Source of the DNA: Pseudomonadota bacterium
Lineage (GTDB): Bacteria > Pseudomonadota > Gammaproteobacteria > Pseudomonadales > Moraxellaceae
Reading direction: 5' to 3'
NCBI GenBank assembly: GCA_023393635.1
Contig: JAEWKT010000041.1
Coordinates: 68,212-132,211 of the forward strand
DNA length: 64,000 nucleotides
Made by a program: the position numbers and the translations under genes. Positions within the stretch are counted from its first letter, which is position 1; each line of letters opens with the position of its first letter. Shown piece by piece: positions 54,547-63,725 of this stretch. A model generated the notes under the pieces. The model was given only the letters and a program-made list of their open reading frames with translations. It had not been told where the DNA came from and searched no databases.

Positions 54547-55272
54547 ATGCTTGCTGTTCTTGCGCTTGGCACTGCTGAAAGCTTATTGAACCGATGGATT
54601 GACTTAGACGCTGCCACGCGGCAACAACTTAATGCGTTATCGGGCAAATTACTGCGTGTGGTAATTGATGCTCCGCAACTGTCGGTTGATGTATGGTTTG
54701 ATGACAATAAAATTCGCATTAACCCTACGGCTTTGGGCATGGCAAATCATCAGCCGTCTATTTTTGAACAACGCCCTTATGACCCTGCTTACGCCCCTGA
54801 GCAAGCGCATTTAACCCTGCACGTGGTAAATATGGTAGACCTTGCCAAACTCATGAGTGCCAAAGCAGGTGAAACGGGTAATATTCCGATTCATGGCGAC
54901 ATGAGTATATTGCAACAATTGCAGCGTATACTAGCACAATCCCAGCCAGATTTAGCCAGCCAGCTTAGCCCATGGATTGGTGCCATTGCGGCAAAGCAAA
55001 TTAGTGACATACTGGCAATCGGCAAAAAAACTATTCTGCAAACCAGTCAAAGTATGGCCAGCCATGCTCAAGATGCCATCACTGAAGATAGCCAACTGCT
55101 TGCGGCACGCTGGCAAATGGATCAATTTAAAAATAATATGCGTCATTTACGACAAGACATTGAGCGCGCGCAGGCAAAAGTGAAAACGCTACAGCAGCAG
55201 TTGCAGCAACAGCCTACCCCAGCATCTGACACCGAGCAATCCATTCAAAGCGCACAGCAACAGCAGCAGTAA
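54547..55272 (+). CDS. ubiJ: Ubiquinone biosynthesis accessory factor UbiJ (SCP2 domain)
   Basis: 241 residues. UbiJ binds hydrophobic ubiquinone precursors through an SCP2 domain and organises the Ubi complex. The N-terminal SCP2-like part has ALGTAESLLNRWIDLDAAT, VIDAPQLSVDVWFDD and IPIHGDMSILQQLQ. The C-terminal 40 residues form a Gln-rich coiled coil (ERAQAKVKTLQQQLQQQ). CAGGAAA precedes ATG 54547. It lies between ubiE and ubiB, the conserved order, and ubiB starts 20 bases after its stop. Confidence 0.93.
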   Translation: MLAVLALGTAESLLNRWIDLDAATRQQLNALSGKLLRVVIDAPQLSVDVWFDDNKIRINPTALGMANHQPSIFEQRPYDPAYAPEQAHLTLHVVNMVDLAKLMSAKAGETGNIPIHGDMSILQQLQRILAQSQPDLASQLSPWIGAIAAKQISDILAIGKKTILQTSQSMASHAQDAITEDSQLLAARWQMDQFKNNMRHLRQDIERAQAKVKTLQQQLQQQPTPASDTEQSIQSAQQQQQ

Positions 55273-55292
55273 AGACTTTAGGACGATACCAA

Positions 55293-56912
55293 ATGATTCC
55301 GCATTTTCAACGCTTGGCAGAATTATGGCGACTGGCCGCACACCACCGCCTAGATACCCTAATTCCTGAAGACGAGCTGCCTGTAAAAGCCAAGCCAATT
55401 ATTCAACTGATTAAATTACATCCAGCAGCCTGGGGTAGTAAAGCCAGCAAAGATCCCTTGCGCTTAAAGCATGCCCTGGAAGAAATGGGACCATTGTTTG
55501 TTAAGCTGGGCCAATTATTATCTACGCGGCGTGATTTAATTCCACCAGAATTACTGGCACAACTGGTGCTGCTGCAAGACCGTGTGGCGCCGTTTGCCAG
55601 CAATATTGCCAAACAGCGGGTTGAAGAATCATTACTTGCCAGTATTGATACCCTCTTTGCACGTTTTGATGACACGCCACTGGCTGCTGCGTCTATTGCC
55701 CAGGTGCATACTGCTGCCCTACACGATGGCCGCGAAGTCATTGTAAAAATTGTTCGGCCTGATATTCGCCCACGTATTTTAAAAGATTTTGAAATCTTAA
55801 TGTGGCTTGGTCAATGGTTAGAAGCTCGAGTAGAAGCCGCGCGCGCCGTGCATATGGTACAAGTGATTAGTGATTACCGCCAAGTGATCTTAAATGAGCT
55901 GGATTTAGAGCTTGAAGCCGCCAATACCATGAAAATGCGGCATAATTTTTTAGGCTCAAGCATGATGTATGTGCCTGAAGTGTATACGGCTAGCCGTGAT
56001 GTCATGGTTGCTGAGCGCATTAGTGGCGTGCCTGTGTCAGACATTGATACGTTTGAAAAACTGGGCATGGATCGCGCGCAACTAGGCGAAAAAGGTCTGA
56101 CTATCTTTTTTACCCAAGTGTTCCGCGATAATTTTTTTCATGCTGATATGCACCCTGGCAACGTGTTTGTTGAAACCTTAAATCCACAAAACCCACGCTT
56201 TATTGCACTCGACTGCGCCATTGTGGGTGAGCTATCCAAAAGTGACCAGATGACCGTGGCACGATTGCTGTTGTCAGTAATGAATAACAATTTTGAGCAG
56301 CTGATTCAAATTGTGCATCAAGCTGGCTGGATTCCCGCAGGTGCTGACCAAAATATGTTAGCGCGTGAAATGCGCCGCACTGTGGGTCCAATGATTTCAA
56401 AACCCATGGATCAACTGGATTTTGCAGGTATCTTAATTCAGGTGATGGACATTGCCAGACGTCATCATTTGGAAATCCCACCGCAATTGATGTTACTGCT
56501 CAAAACCTTAGTACATGTTGAAGGCCTAGGCCGTGATTTATACCCACAGCTAGATATCTGGCAGCTCGCCAAACCCATTTTAACCGAATGGGTCAAGCAA
56601 AACGTTAATCCTCTGAATACCCTAAAAGAGCTAGGGCAGCAAATACCAGATATGCTGATGGGTGCAAGCGACCTCCCTGCACTGCTTATTGATAGTTTGC
56701 ATAATTTACGTCAACAAGGCGCATGGCAAGACAAACAATGGCGTGAATTACAACTCATGCGTTTAGACATGCAACAGACGCGTCGCCGTGACTGGCTGGC
56801 TGGCAGCGGCTTTTTTGCACTATTGGTAATAGCTACCCAAATGCCTTGGCCAATTGCGATAATTTTTATATTGCTAGCAGGTTTTATTGTCTTGTGGCGC
56901 CTGGTGTCCTAA
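55293..56912 (+). CDS. ubiB: Ubiquinone biosynthesis kinase-like protein UbiB
   Basis: 539 residues (E. coli 546). UbiB is an atypical protein-kinase-like ATPase needed for coenzyme Q synthesis. The KxGQ motif lies in MGPLFVKLGQLLSTRRD, the Ala-rich nucleotide loop in AAASIAQVHTAAL, the Lys in VIVKIVRPD, the catalytic loop HADMHPGNVF, and the metal site FIALDCAIVG. Two C-terminal membrane helices follow (residues about 497-535, LVIATQMPWPIAIIFILLAG). It is the last gene of the ubi cluster; the next gene is 53 bases away. Confidence 0.97.
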   Translation: MIPHFQRLAELWRLAAHHRLDTLIPEDELPVKAKPIIQLIKLHPAAWGSKASKDPLRLKHALEEMGPLFVKLGQLLSTRRDLIPPELLAQLVLLQDRVAPFASNIAKQRVEESLLASIDTLFARFDDTPLAAASIAQVHTAALHDGREVIVKIVRPDIRPRILKDFEILMWLGQWLEARVEAARAVHMVQVISDYRQVILNELDLELEAANTMKMRHNFLGSSMMYVPEVYTASRDVMVAERISGVPVSDIDTFEKLGMDRAQLGEKGLTIFFTQVFRDNFFHADMHPGNVFVETLNPQNPRFIALDCAIVGELSKSDQMTVARLLLSVMNNNFEQLIQIVHQAGWIPAGADQNMLAREMRRTVGPMISKPMDQLDFAGILIQVMDIARRHHLEIPPQLMLLLKTLVHVEGLGRDLYPQLDIWQLAKPILTEWVKQNVNPLNTLKELGQQIPDMLMGASDLPALLIDSLHNLRQQGAWQDKQWRELQLMRLDMQQTRRRDWLAGSGFFALLVIATQMPWPIAIIFILLAGFIVLWRLVS

Positions 56913-56965
56913 GCATACAATAGACTTTCTGGTAAATTTTAAACCGCCGTTTATTGTTAGTATTA

Positions 56966-57568
56966 ATGCTCAGTTTTGAAAGTCTGCTTGGTCTTGTTGC
57001 GTTTGCATTGGTCAGTTCCATTACCCCAGGGCCTAATAACGTCATGCTGTTAGCGTCTGGCGTTAATTTTGGCTTTAAGCAGACTATTCCTCACATGCTG
57101 GGCATTAGTTTTGGCTTTTTTATTTTAGCCTTAGCCAGTGGATTAGGCGTAGGGGTATTTTTACAACAATTTCCAGCCTTGCACATGGCACTTAAAGTGA
57201 TCTCCGCGCTATATTTAGTCTATTTGGCCATTAAAATTGCACGTGACCGCAGCATAAGTGACAATGAGAGCACTGACAAAAAGCCACTGACCTTTTTACA
57301 AGCTGCATTATTTCAGTGGGTTAATCCCAAAGCATGGATGATTGCCATTTCAGCCATGATTATTTTTGGTCAATCATCGCCCTCATTAGCACATATCAGT
57401 TGGATTGCCCTGGTCTTTAGTGTGGTTGGTTTACCCTGTATTGCCATCTGGGCAGTATTTGGCATGTTACTTAAACAATTACTCAGCCAGCCAGTCTATT
57501 TAAAATGGTTTAATATCAGCATGGGGGCTTTACTCATTGCCAGTATTTACCCCGTTTTTTATGGTTAA
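56966..57568 (+). CDS. LysE/RhtB-family amino acid exporter
   Basis: 200 residues, with about five or six membrane helices. The family motif is SSITPGPNNVMLLASG at residues 15-30. These proteins export amino acids such as lysine, threonine or homoserine lactones; the substrate is unknown. ATG 56966 is preferred, but no clear ribosome site is seen, and a TTG at 56954 is possible. It follows ubiB by 53 bases and may be read from the same transcript. A hairpin at 57713-57736 may end it. Confidence 0.9.
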   Translation: MLSFESLLGLVAFALVSSITPGPNNVMLLASGVNFGFKQTIPHMLGISFGFFILALASGLGVGVFLQQFPALHMALKVISALYLVYLAIKIARDRSISDNESTDKKPLTFLQAALFQWVNPKAWMIAISAMIIFGQSSPSLAHISWIALVFSVVGLPCIAIWAVFGMLLKQLLSQPVYLKWFNISMGALLIASIYPVFYG

Positions 57569-57695
57569 ATTTTAACTGTAGAAAAAACGTATTTGACCTG
57601 TAAAATTTTACATCTAAAAGAAATTCAATAACGTGAAACAGTAAACATTATTATATAAATTTTGTGATAATTAATGCGTTTTATTTGACTAATCT

Positions 57696-57704
57696 TGTGG
57701 ATAA
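57696..57704 (-). promoter_or_regulatory. Perfect consensus DnaA box
   Basis: TGTGGATAA (the complement of TTATCCACA) lies in the 313-base gap between the LysE-type exporter gene and the large lipoprotein gene. One 9-mer can arise by chance, but together with the recD array it is worth noting. No other boxes cluster here. Confidence 0.4.
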
Positions 57705-57712
57705 CATAGAGT

Positions 57713-57736
57713 AAAAAAGGAGGTTTATCCTTTTTT
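57713..57736 (+). terminator. Intrinsic terminator-like hairpin after the LysE-type exporter
   Basis: A perfect 9-bp stem AAAAAAGGA/TCCTTTTTT with a 6-base loop and a run of Ts. GC content is low, so it may be weak. It lies just before the promoter of the lipoprotein gene. Confidence 0.55.
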
Positions 57737-57738
57737 AA

Positions 57739-57767
57739 TTGATAAAGAACTGATTTCTTGCTATAAG
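57739..57767 (+). promoter_or_regulatory. Sigma-70 promoter of the large lipoprotein gene
   Basis: TTGATA (57739-57744), a 17-base spacer and TATAAG (57762-57767). It leaves a 5' leader of about 105 bases before ATG 57882, with a small TAGCTATAAATAGCT dyad in the leader. Confidence 0.7.
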
Positions 57768-57881
57768 AAAGGCATTTACACCCACAACAACAGTCATTTA
57801 GACGGAAAAGTAGCTATAAATAGCTTGGAAGGCCGGCTAAATAACTTCAATTCTTTATAAGACCACAGGAAGAATAAGCAT

Positions 57882-59636
57882 ATGTCCACTATTTTCAAGG
57901 CCACAGCACTAGCATTTGCAACCAGCTCTTTACTCCTTGCAGGCTGCGGTGGTAGCAGCAATGATGACTCCGTTTCAGCAACGCAAAACAGCGGTAAAGT
58001 TGTTGATTTTTACTTGGTCGGTGCCAATGTCCTTTTCAAGGATTGCGCTGGTACTTCCACTACTCGTACTGATGCACAAGGTGGATTTAACTTTCCAAAT
58101 GGATGTCATTCCAGCGGAATTACAGTGTTGGGCGGCGTAGATATTGGTACAGGTCTTCCCTTTAATGGTGAGCTTAAAGCACCAGCTTCTAACTCCTCAT
58201 TTATCGTAGTTTCGCCACTCACTACAATTATTAGCAACCTAAGTAACAATCACGCTGCTGCTGAAGCCAGTATTGCCCTCCAGTTAGGCATGGCTGGTAA
58301 AAAACTTCTAACCGTTGACCCTATGACTGACAAAAAAGTACTTGTTGCTACAGTTGTTTCTCAGCAATTGATGAATCAGATGCTAACTGGGTTGCTTAAG
58401 CTTAGTGCTGCCGAAGGTGGTCAGCTCACAGCACAACAGGCCGCGCAAGCAGCTGCCATGGGAGTTGCCAACCAGTTTAACCAAAGAAATAGCAGCAATG
58501 TAGACTTTACTAAACTTACAACAATTAGCCACATCGTCGAAGCCGCTGTTAATGACCTTGCTACCAACAGAACTATCAACGCTTTTGGCCCAGAAGCACT
58601 GAATCATGCAACTGCTTTGGCACAAAATACTGCAGCAATTAGCGCAGCAGTGATCAAAGTTGAAGTTGATAAAGTTAACGATGCAATTAAAGATGTTGAT
58701 ATCAAGGGTAATCCTACTGCTACATTGCAAGCTTTAGGTAATAAGCTCAATGCGATTAGAGAAGCTAATAACTCTCAGGTAGCAGCTAACCTCGTTGCTT
58801 TATTGGCGCCTGTTTTAACTAATGAAGGTATCCAAGACGAGTTAGAGAAGCTGGCTCAAGAAGTTGCCAATGGTTCAAGCGATTCTATTAAAGCTGCGTT
58901 TGATAATCTAAATAGTCAACTTCCTACAGATCAAAAACTATCGCAAGATGTACTCAACGATTTAGTAGAATTGAATACATATGAGAATTATCTAAAACTA
59001 ACAAATGTAGGTTTTAATAATGGTAAGACTTTCACGATAGAAGAGTTGATGAATGCCTATAAATCAGGTAATGATCTTACTGTAAATGGTGGCTTTAAAA
59101 ATGTTCAGCTCAATGTCAGCAAGGTAGGTAATCCATTTAAAGGCAATGCTTCTGAAGCGAAAGTAGGTTTAAGCTATACCATCAACAATGCCAATACATT
59201 AAATCTGATTGTTGACAAAGTTAACCTAAGTTTTGACAGTACTGGTAAGTTAACTGCTGCCAATATTCCAGCTAATGCTGCTATTGCCTTTAATACCACA
59301 GGTGCTATCACTGCCAGCAATCCTAATATGACCAATCTAAGCATGGATAATCTTTCAGTAGATAATAATGGGATTTTAAGCTTGCCTGTAGATGTATTCC
59401 TTAACAAAGTAGCAGCTAAAGATTCAAGTCTAAAACCTGTGATTAACAGCTATACCCCTAAAGCAGGTGATAAGGTAACGATTCATGTTGCGCTGGCAGC
59501 TACAGCCAATACAGGCCTAGAGGTTGGTGTTGTGACAAATGGCAAAGCTCAACCAGCCGATCTGGTAAGTATCAATACCGACAAGACCAGTATAATGGGT
59601 CAAGGTGTTAATACTAAACTTATGATTAATCAATAA
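57882..59636 (+). CDS. Large lipoprotein of unknown function
   Basis: 584 residues. A signal peptide ends in lipobox LAGC, followed by GGSSNDDS, a Gly/Ser spacer typical of surface-exposed or outer-membrane lipoproteins. Residues about 38-75 resemble a small carboxypeptidase-regulatory-like beta domain with two cysteines (KDCAGTS, NGCHSSG). The middle is helical and Ala/Asn/Gln-rich, the C-terminal 220 residues are rich in beta-strands, Asn and Thr. Start has AGGAAG. I do not recognise a full-length family; similar large lipoproteins are common in Acinetobacter. The next gene encodes a beta-barrel protein, so a functional pair is possible. Confidence 0.75.
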   Translation: MSTIFKATALAFATSSLLLAGCGGSSNDDSVSATQNSGKVVDFYLVGANVLFKDCAGTSTTRTDAQGGFNFPNGCHSSGITVLGGVDIGTGLPFNGELKAPASNSSFIVVSPLTTIISNLSNNHAAAEASIALQLGMAGKKLLTVDPMTDKKVLVATVVSQQLMNQMLTGLLKLSAAEGGQLTAQQAAQAAAMGVANQFNQRNSSNVDFTKLTTISHIVEAAVNDLATNRTINAFGPEALNHATALAQNTAAISAAVIKVEVDKVNDAIKDVDIKGNPTATLQALGNKLNAIREANNSQVAANLVALLAPVLTNEGIQDELEKLAQEVANGSSDSIKAAFDNLNSQLPTDQKLSQDVLNDLVELNTYENYLKLTNVGFNNGKTFTIEELMNAYKSGNDLTVNGGFKNVQLNVSKVGNPFKGNASEAKVGLSYTINNANTLNLIVDKVNLSFDSTGKLTAANIPANAAIAFNTTGAITASNPNMTNLSMDNLSVDNNGILSLPVDVFLNKVAAKDSSLKPVINSYTPKAGDKVTIHVALAATANTGLEVGVVTNGKAQPADLVSINTDKTSIMGQGVNTKLMINQ

Positions 59637-59669
59637 ACTGACTAGTCCTATTTCTAGAGCAATTTACAG

Positions 59670-59695
59670 CAGGAGCTGCCTTGGTGCAGCTCCTG
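59670..59695 (+). terminator. Hairpin after the large lipoprotein gene
   Basis: A perfect 10-bp stem CAGGAGCTGC/GCAGCTCCTG with a 6-base loop, 33 bases past the stop; the following T-run is weak (TCACTTATT). It probably reduces or stops transcription into the beta-barrel gene. Confidence 0.65.
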
Positions 59696-59794
59696 TCACT
59701 TATTAGAATACTGATTCTTTAAATTATCCTCACTGATTTAGGGTCAGTCATTATTTTTACCACAATGAACCTTCTAATGGTGAAGGATAAATTT

Positions 59795-60919
59795 ATGCTG
59801 ATTCAACGCGCTATATTGACTAGCCTTATACTTATGGCTAGTAGTCTTTCTGGCTGGTGTAATGCCGCCCCTAACGACGTTTTCCTACAAGTAAAGCCCA
59901 GTGATACTGCCCACCCTTTAAGCTTAGAAGCCAGCTTCGATATTGTTAACGATACCGTGGATATATTTAATATCCGCGATAGTGAAAAAGGGCTTAGTGA
60001 AAATGCTGGTGATTACAAAGGCGGCCACCTACTTGTAAGTTATGCCCTGCACCCGCAATGGTTGGCACAAGCAGGATATTGGAATCGTAATATCGAATAT
60101 GGGCAGGATGACAACCAGATTGATAGCTGGCTTGCCGCAGTACAGTACACACCTGTAATTAACTCTAATTTCATTCATCTTAGACCCAGTGATGAAGCAG
60201 CTATTCGGTTTAGCCTTTGGGGCAATCGTGCTGATAAACTAAGTAAGACCTCCCCTACTGAGGTTAACGGCCAGCGTTTAAATAATATCCAAGTGAATGA
60301 TTTAAGTGATATCCAGGCACAAGTTGATTTATTATTTTCACGCACGCTTGATCGGCAAAACAAGTTAAATGGCTTTGCCAGCCTTGGCTATAGCAAGGTT
60401 GAGGTAGATGGTTTGACCGCTAACCTGAGCAAAGGGAACTGTAATTTTAATATTCAGGTTGAGTCAAACAATCAGCTAAATGGTCAACTGGTTGCTCCGT
60501 GTAAAGAGGGCAATACGCAAATTAATGAAGCCAATATTAGCTATCCAGCTTCTGATTTTGGCTTAGATATCAACAAAGACCTGAGCTATGATGCAGGATT
60601 TTTTAGTCTTGGTGGCTCATGGAACTGGCGTTATCAAAAATTTAGTAGCCAGCTGGGCTATCAATTCCAGTACCTGATGCGTAAAGACATTGACGATCGT
60701 GTTAGTAATTATGGCAGTTCGGCCATAAAAACCAACCATACATTAGGTTTAGATTTAGCCTACCAAGTTAACCCGTATGCTAGCGTATTTGTGGCTGGGC
60801 AAGTCTTTAAAAATAATTTTATCGGCATTATTCCGTTTTTGTATAACTCAGTGACCGCATCAAGATTAGATCGTAAATATGGCTATGCATCATTTGGAGT
60901 ACGCTTTGCTAACTTTTAA
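59795..60919 (+). CDS. Outer membrane beta-barrel protein of unknown function
   Basis: 374 residues. A signal peptide ends near SGWCNA/APND. The rest alternates polar and aromatic residues and ends in FGVRFANF, the C-terminal Phe that marks proteins assembled by the BAM complex. Repeated strand-like segments (LLVSYALHPQWLAQAGYWNR, FFSLGGSWNWRYQKF) fit about 12-16 strands. Two Cys in a likely outer loop (KGNCNFN, VAPCKEG) may form a disulfide. I chose ATG 59795, which has AAGGA upstream; ATG 59765 is a longer option. Function unknown; its neighbour is a large lipoprotein. Confidence 0.78.
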   Translation: MLIQRAILTSLILMASSLSGWCNAAPNDVFLQVKPSDTAHPLSLEASFDIVNDTVDIFNIRDSEKGLSENAGDYKGGHLLVSYALHPQWLAQAGYWNRNIEYGQDDNQIDSWLAAVQYTPVINSNFIHLRPSDEAAIRFSLWGNRADKLSKTSPTEVNGQRLNNIQVNDLSDIQAQVDLLFSRTLDRQNKLNGFASLGYSKVEVDGLTANLSKGNCNFNIQVESNNQLNGQLVAPCKEGNTQINEANISYPASDFGLDINKDLSYDAGFFSLGGSWNWRYQKFSSQLGYQFQYLMRKDIDDRVSNYGSSAIKTNHTLGLDLAYQVNPYASVFVAGQVFKNNFIGIIPFLYNSVTASRLDRKYGYASFGVRFANF

Positions 60920-60970
60920 TTAACAGGATTAATTGTTGGTTTTATGCATTGATGCTTTTTAATTGATGTT

Positions 60971-61028
60971 AGGCTGGCTGGCTAAGATGATTCATAAAAA
61001 ATCACGCTTAACAGTCAGCCTTTATTTT
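60971..61028 (+). terminator. Long hairpin terminator after the beta-barrel gene
   Basis: AGGCTGGCTG (60971-60980) pairs with CAGTCAGCCT (61012-61021), one wobble, and the 31-base loop itself can pair further; TTATTTT follows. It lies 50 bases after the stop. Confidence 0.6.
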
Positions 61029-61165
61029 GGCCACACCCAAGCACTACTGTTTTGCCAGGTTTAATATTTCATATCAATGATAAGCCGTTAAAAATACAAA
61101 ACACTCAAATTAATCTATAATTGCAAGCTATGCTTCACCCCCATTTTTTCACATAGAGTATTTCC

Positions 61166-61966
61166 ATGAGCAACTGGCTAGATGATGTAAAGTTTGACCA
61201 AAACGGTTTAATTCCCGCAATTGCTCAAGATCATCATACGGGTCGTATTCTCATGGTGGCGTGGATGAACCGTGAAGCCTTACAACTGACAGCAGATAAT
61301 AATCGGGGCGTTTACTTCTCGCGTTCGCGCAACAAGCTATGGCACAAAGGTGAAGAATCAGGCAATTACCAGCAGGTGCATGAAATTCGCCTGGATTGCG
61401 ATGCCGATGTAATTGTGCTGCAAATTACCCAGCATGGTGGCATTGCTTGCCATACTGGTCGGGAATCCTGTTTTTATCGCGTGCTGACACCACAAGGTTG
61501 GCAAGTGGTTGATGCAGTCAAAAAAGACCCGCAGAGCATTTATGGTAATCAAGCAACGCAGCAAAGCCATACTCCAACTACAAGTACACAAGACACTGAG
61601 CAACAACTCTCTAAGCTAGAAGGTCTGGATGTATTGGCACATTTGGCTCAAGTGATGCAACAGCGTAAACAAGCCAGTGGCGATACGTCCTATGTGGCCA
61701 GCCTGTATCAAAAAGGCTTAAATAAAATATTAGAAAAAGTGGGTGAAGAAAGCACAGAAACCATTCTTGCAGCTAAAGATTTTGACACGCACAATACATC
61801 AAAAGAACACCAGGATGACTTAATTTATGAAACGGCTGATTTGTGGTTTCACAGCATCGTCATGTTAGGTTACTTTGATATTGCACCGCAGCAAGTATTA
61901 GATGAACTGGCACGTCGCATGGGTCTATCTGGCTTGGATGAAAAAGCCGCGCGCGCGCCACAATAA
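61166..61966 (+). CDS. hisIE: Bifunctional phosphoribosyl-AMP cyclohydrolase / phosphoribosyl-ATP pyrophosphatase
   Basis: This fused enzyme carries out steps 2 and 3 of histidine synthesis. Residues 1 to about 115 are HisI, with the zinc and metal motifs IRLDCDADVIVLQ and HGGIACHTGRESCFY; a Gln/Thr-rich linker of about 35 residues follows; HisE fills about 154-262 (YVASLYQKGLNKILEKVGEE, then DLIYETADLWFHSIVML). Its 266 residues exceed the enteric HisIE (about 203), through the linker and a C-terminal tail. A -10 element TATAAT lies at 61116-61121, without a good -35. It precedes tatA by 72 bases. Confidence 0.96.
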   Translation: MSNWLDDVKFDQNGLIPAIAQDHHTGRILMVAWMNREALQLTADNNRGVYFSRSRNKLWHKGEESGNYQQVHEIRLDCDADVIVLQITQHGGIACHTGRESCFYRVLTPQGWQVVDAVKKDPQSIYGNQATQQSHTPTTSTQDTEQQLSKLEGLDVLAHLAQVMQQRKQASGDTSYVASLYQKGLNKILEKVGEESTETILAAKDFDTHNTSKEHQDDLIYETADLWFHSIVMLGYFDIAPQQVLDELARRMGLSGLDEKAARAPQ

Positions 61967-62038
61967 ACTTTCACAGTACTGTCATCAAAGCCTGCTAATT
62001 TTGTTATGAGTAACCTCTAACAAATTAAGGAGCAGGCG

Positions 62039-62293
62039 ATGGCTGGTTTATCAATCTGGCATATTATGTTATTTGCCATTGTGGTGATTTTACTGTTTGG
62101 TACGGCCAAGCTTAAAAATTTAGGCAAGGATTTAGGCGGTGCGGTAAAAGATTTTAAAGATTCCGTTAAGGATCAAGACCGCAAAACAGCGCAGCACAAC
62201 TTGGCCCATGTGCCTGATGAGCGCACCATAGACAGCCATGCCAGCAGTTTGGAAAACGCGGCCAATCCCACCCCCGCGCACGATAAACACTAA
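62039..62293 (+). CDS. tatA: Twin-arginine translocase subunit TatA
   Basis: 84 residues. TatA oligomers make the variable-size passage for folded proteins. The single membrane helix SIWHIMLFAIVVILLFGT is followed by the family's amphipathic helix KLKNLGKDLGGAVKDFKDSV and a polar tail. The start has AAGGAG. It is the first of tatA-tatB-tatC. Confidence 0.96.
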   Translation: MAGLSIWHIMLFAIVVILLFGTAKLKNLGKDLGGAVKDFKDSVKDQDRKTAQHNLAHVPDERTIDSHASSLENAANPTPAHDKH

Positions 62294-62362
62294 GGCTTTT
62301 TAGAAAAAATGCGCCCTGTTAAATTTTAAATTAAATCAACCGACTGCTATTGAATCTAACTT

Positions 62363-62860
62363 ATGCTAAATATTGGTTTTAGCGAACTATTGCTGTTCGG
62401 TATCATTGCTTTGGTCATATTAGGGCCAGACAAACTACCAACCGCTGTACGCACTGCTGGCCGCTGGTATGCGCGCTTACGCTTTATGGTGAGCAATTTA
62501 CAGCAGGATATTGAAAAAGAACTGCAACTGGCTGAGCTGCGTGAACACATGCAGCAAGAATTAGACCGTATTAAATTAATTGAAGCGCAAATGCAGGTTC
62601 AGCTTAACCAAATGTCAGGTGAGCTTGCTGAACTAAATCACACCTCGCCTGGTATGGTTGACACAATGAATGCACAACCTGTTATTGCTAAAACAGCTAC
62701 TGTTAAGACAATGGCCATTACTTATTTGCTGATTAAGCCACCGCTTGCTACCAGCAGTGTGCCCTATACCATTGCGCATGGGTTAAAACAAAACAGGTGT
62801 CAACCACCAATCAATTCTTCTCCGCAACCCATAATGCGCTTACAAGTTGAGACAGCATGA
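62363..62860 (+). CDS. tatB: Twin-arginine translocase subunit TatB
   Basis: 165 residues. TatB with TatC recognises twin-arginine signal peptides. N-terminal helix NIGFSELLLFGIIALVILGP contains the conserved Glu8 and GP hinge; the amphipathic region is KLPTAVRTAGRWYARLRFMV. A coiled-coil stretch follows, then a hydrophobic, Ile/Pro-rich C-terminus of about 60 residues unlike E. coli's. The stop overlaps the tatC start (ATGATGA). No strong ribosome site is seen before ATG 62363. Confidence 0.93.
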   Translation: MLNIGFSELLLFGIIALVILGPDKLPTAVRTAGRWYARLRFMVSNLQQDIEKELQLAELREHMQQELDRIKLIEAQMQVQLNQMSGELAELNHTSPGMVDTMNAQPVIAKTATVKTMAITYLLIKPPLATSSVPYTIAHGLKQNRCQPPINSSPQPIMRLQVETA

Positions 62861-63657
62861 TGACCCAATCTGACATGGCCTCTGATTTAATACAGCAACA
62901 ATCAGCACAACAACAAGCAGACCCACAAGAGCCACTACTCAACATGCCGCTAACAGAGCATTTGATTGAACTGCGCAGCCGTTTAAGCCGTATTTTGGGC
63001 TTAGTGATTGCGTTGTTCTTTATATTACTGCCTTTTGCAAATCATTTATATGAGGGGTTATCCCAGCCATTACGTGCACAGCTTCCAGCCAATGCGTCCA
63101 TGATTGCCACTGATGTCACTGCAACGTTTATGGCACCTTTTAAGCTCAATTTCTTTATTGCGCTGATGATTGCCATGCCTTATATATTGCATCAAATCTG
63201 GAATTTTGTGGCACCTGGGCTGTATCACCAGGAAAAACGCATTGCTATTCCGCTACTGCTCTCAAGCATTGTGCTGTTTTATGTGGGTATGGCATTTGCC
63301 TATTTTATTACCCTGCCTGCTGTCCTGACATTTTTTATTCATGCCGCACCCGAAACCGTTGCACCCATGACAGACATTAACAGTTATTTAAGTTTTTGCC
63401 TGAAGCTGTTTTTTGTGTTTGGCATTACGTTTGAAATACCCGTGGCTATTCTACTGCTCATTTTGGCCAAAATTGTGTCGGTGGATACACTGGTCAGCAA
63501 GCGGCGTTATATTATTGTTGGCTGCTTTTTTGTGTCGATGTTTATTACCCCGCCCGATGCGTTGAGTATGATTTTTCTGGCGATCCCTATGTGGATGCTG
63601 TTTGAAGTTGGTTTGTTTTTTGGTCGCTTCCTTGAAAAACAGCATGCCCACTCATGA
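62857..63657 (+). CDS. tatC: Twin-arginine translocase subunit TatC
   Basis: 266 residues, six membrane helices. The signature is PLTEHLIELRSRLSRILG near residue 30, whose first cytoplasmic loop with Glu binds the twin-arginine motif; then the periplasmic and membrane segments FFIALMIAMPYILHQIWNFVAPGLY and MPIWMLFEVGLFF-type end. It starts at 62857, inside the tatB stop. The next gene, 156 bases away, encodes a Tat substrate. Confidence 0.97.
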   Translation: MMTQSDMASDLIQQQSAQQQADPQEPLLNMPLTEHLIELRSRLSRILGLVIALFFILLPFANHLYEGLSQPLRAQLPANASMIATDVTATFMAPFKLNFFIALMIAMPYILHQIWNFVAPGLYHQEKRIAIPLLLSSIVLFYVGMAFAYFITLPAVLTFFIHAAPETVAPMTDINSYLSFCLKLFFVFGITFEIPVAILLLILAKIVSVDTLVSKRRYIIVGCFFVSMFITPPDALSMIFLAIPMWMLFEVGLFFGRFLEKQHAHS

Positions 63658-63725
63658 TTAGCCTTAATCCAGTATGCTAAATTTACATTAACATAAGCTA
63701 CTGTTTTGCATAAGTATTCATCAAT

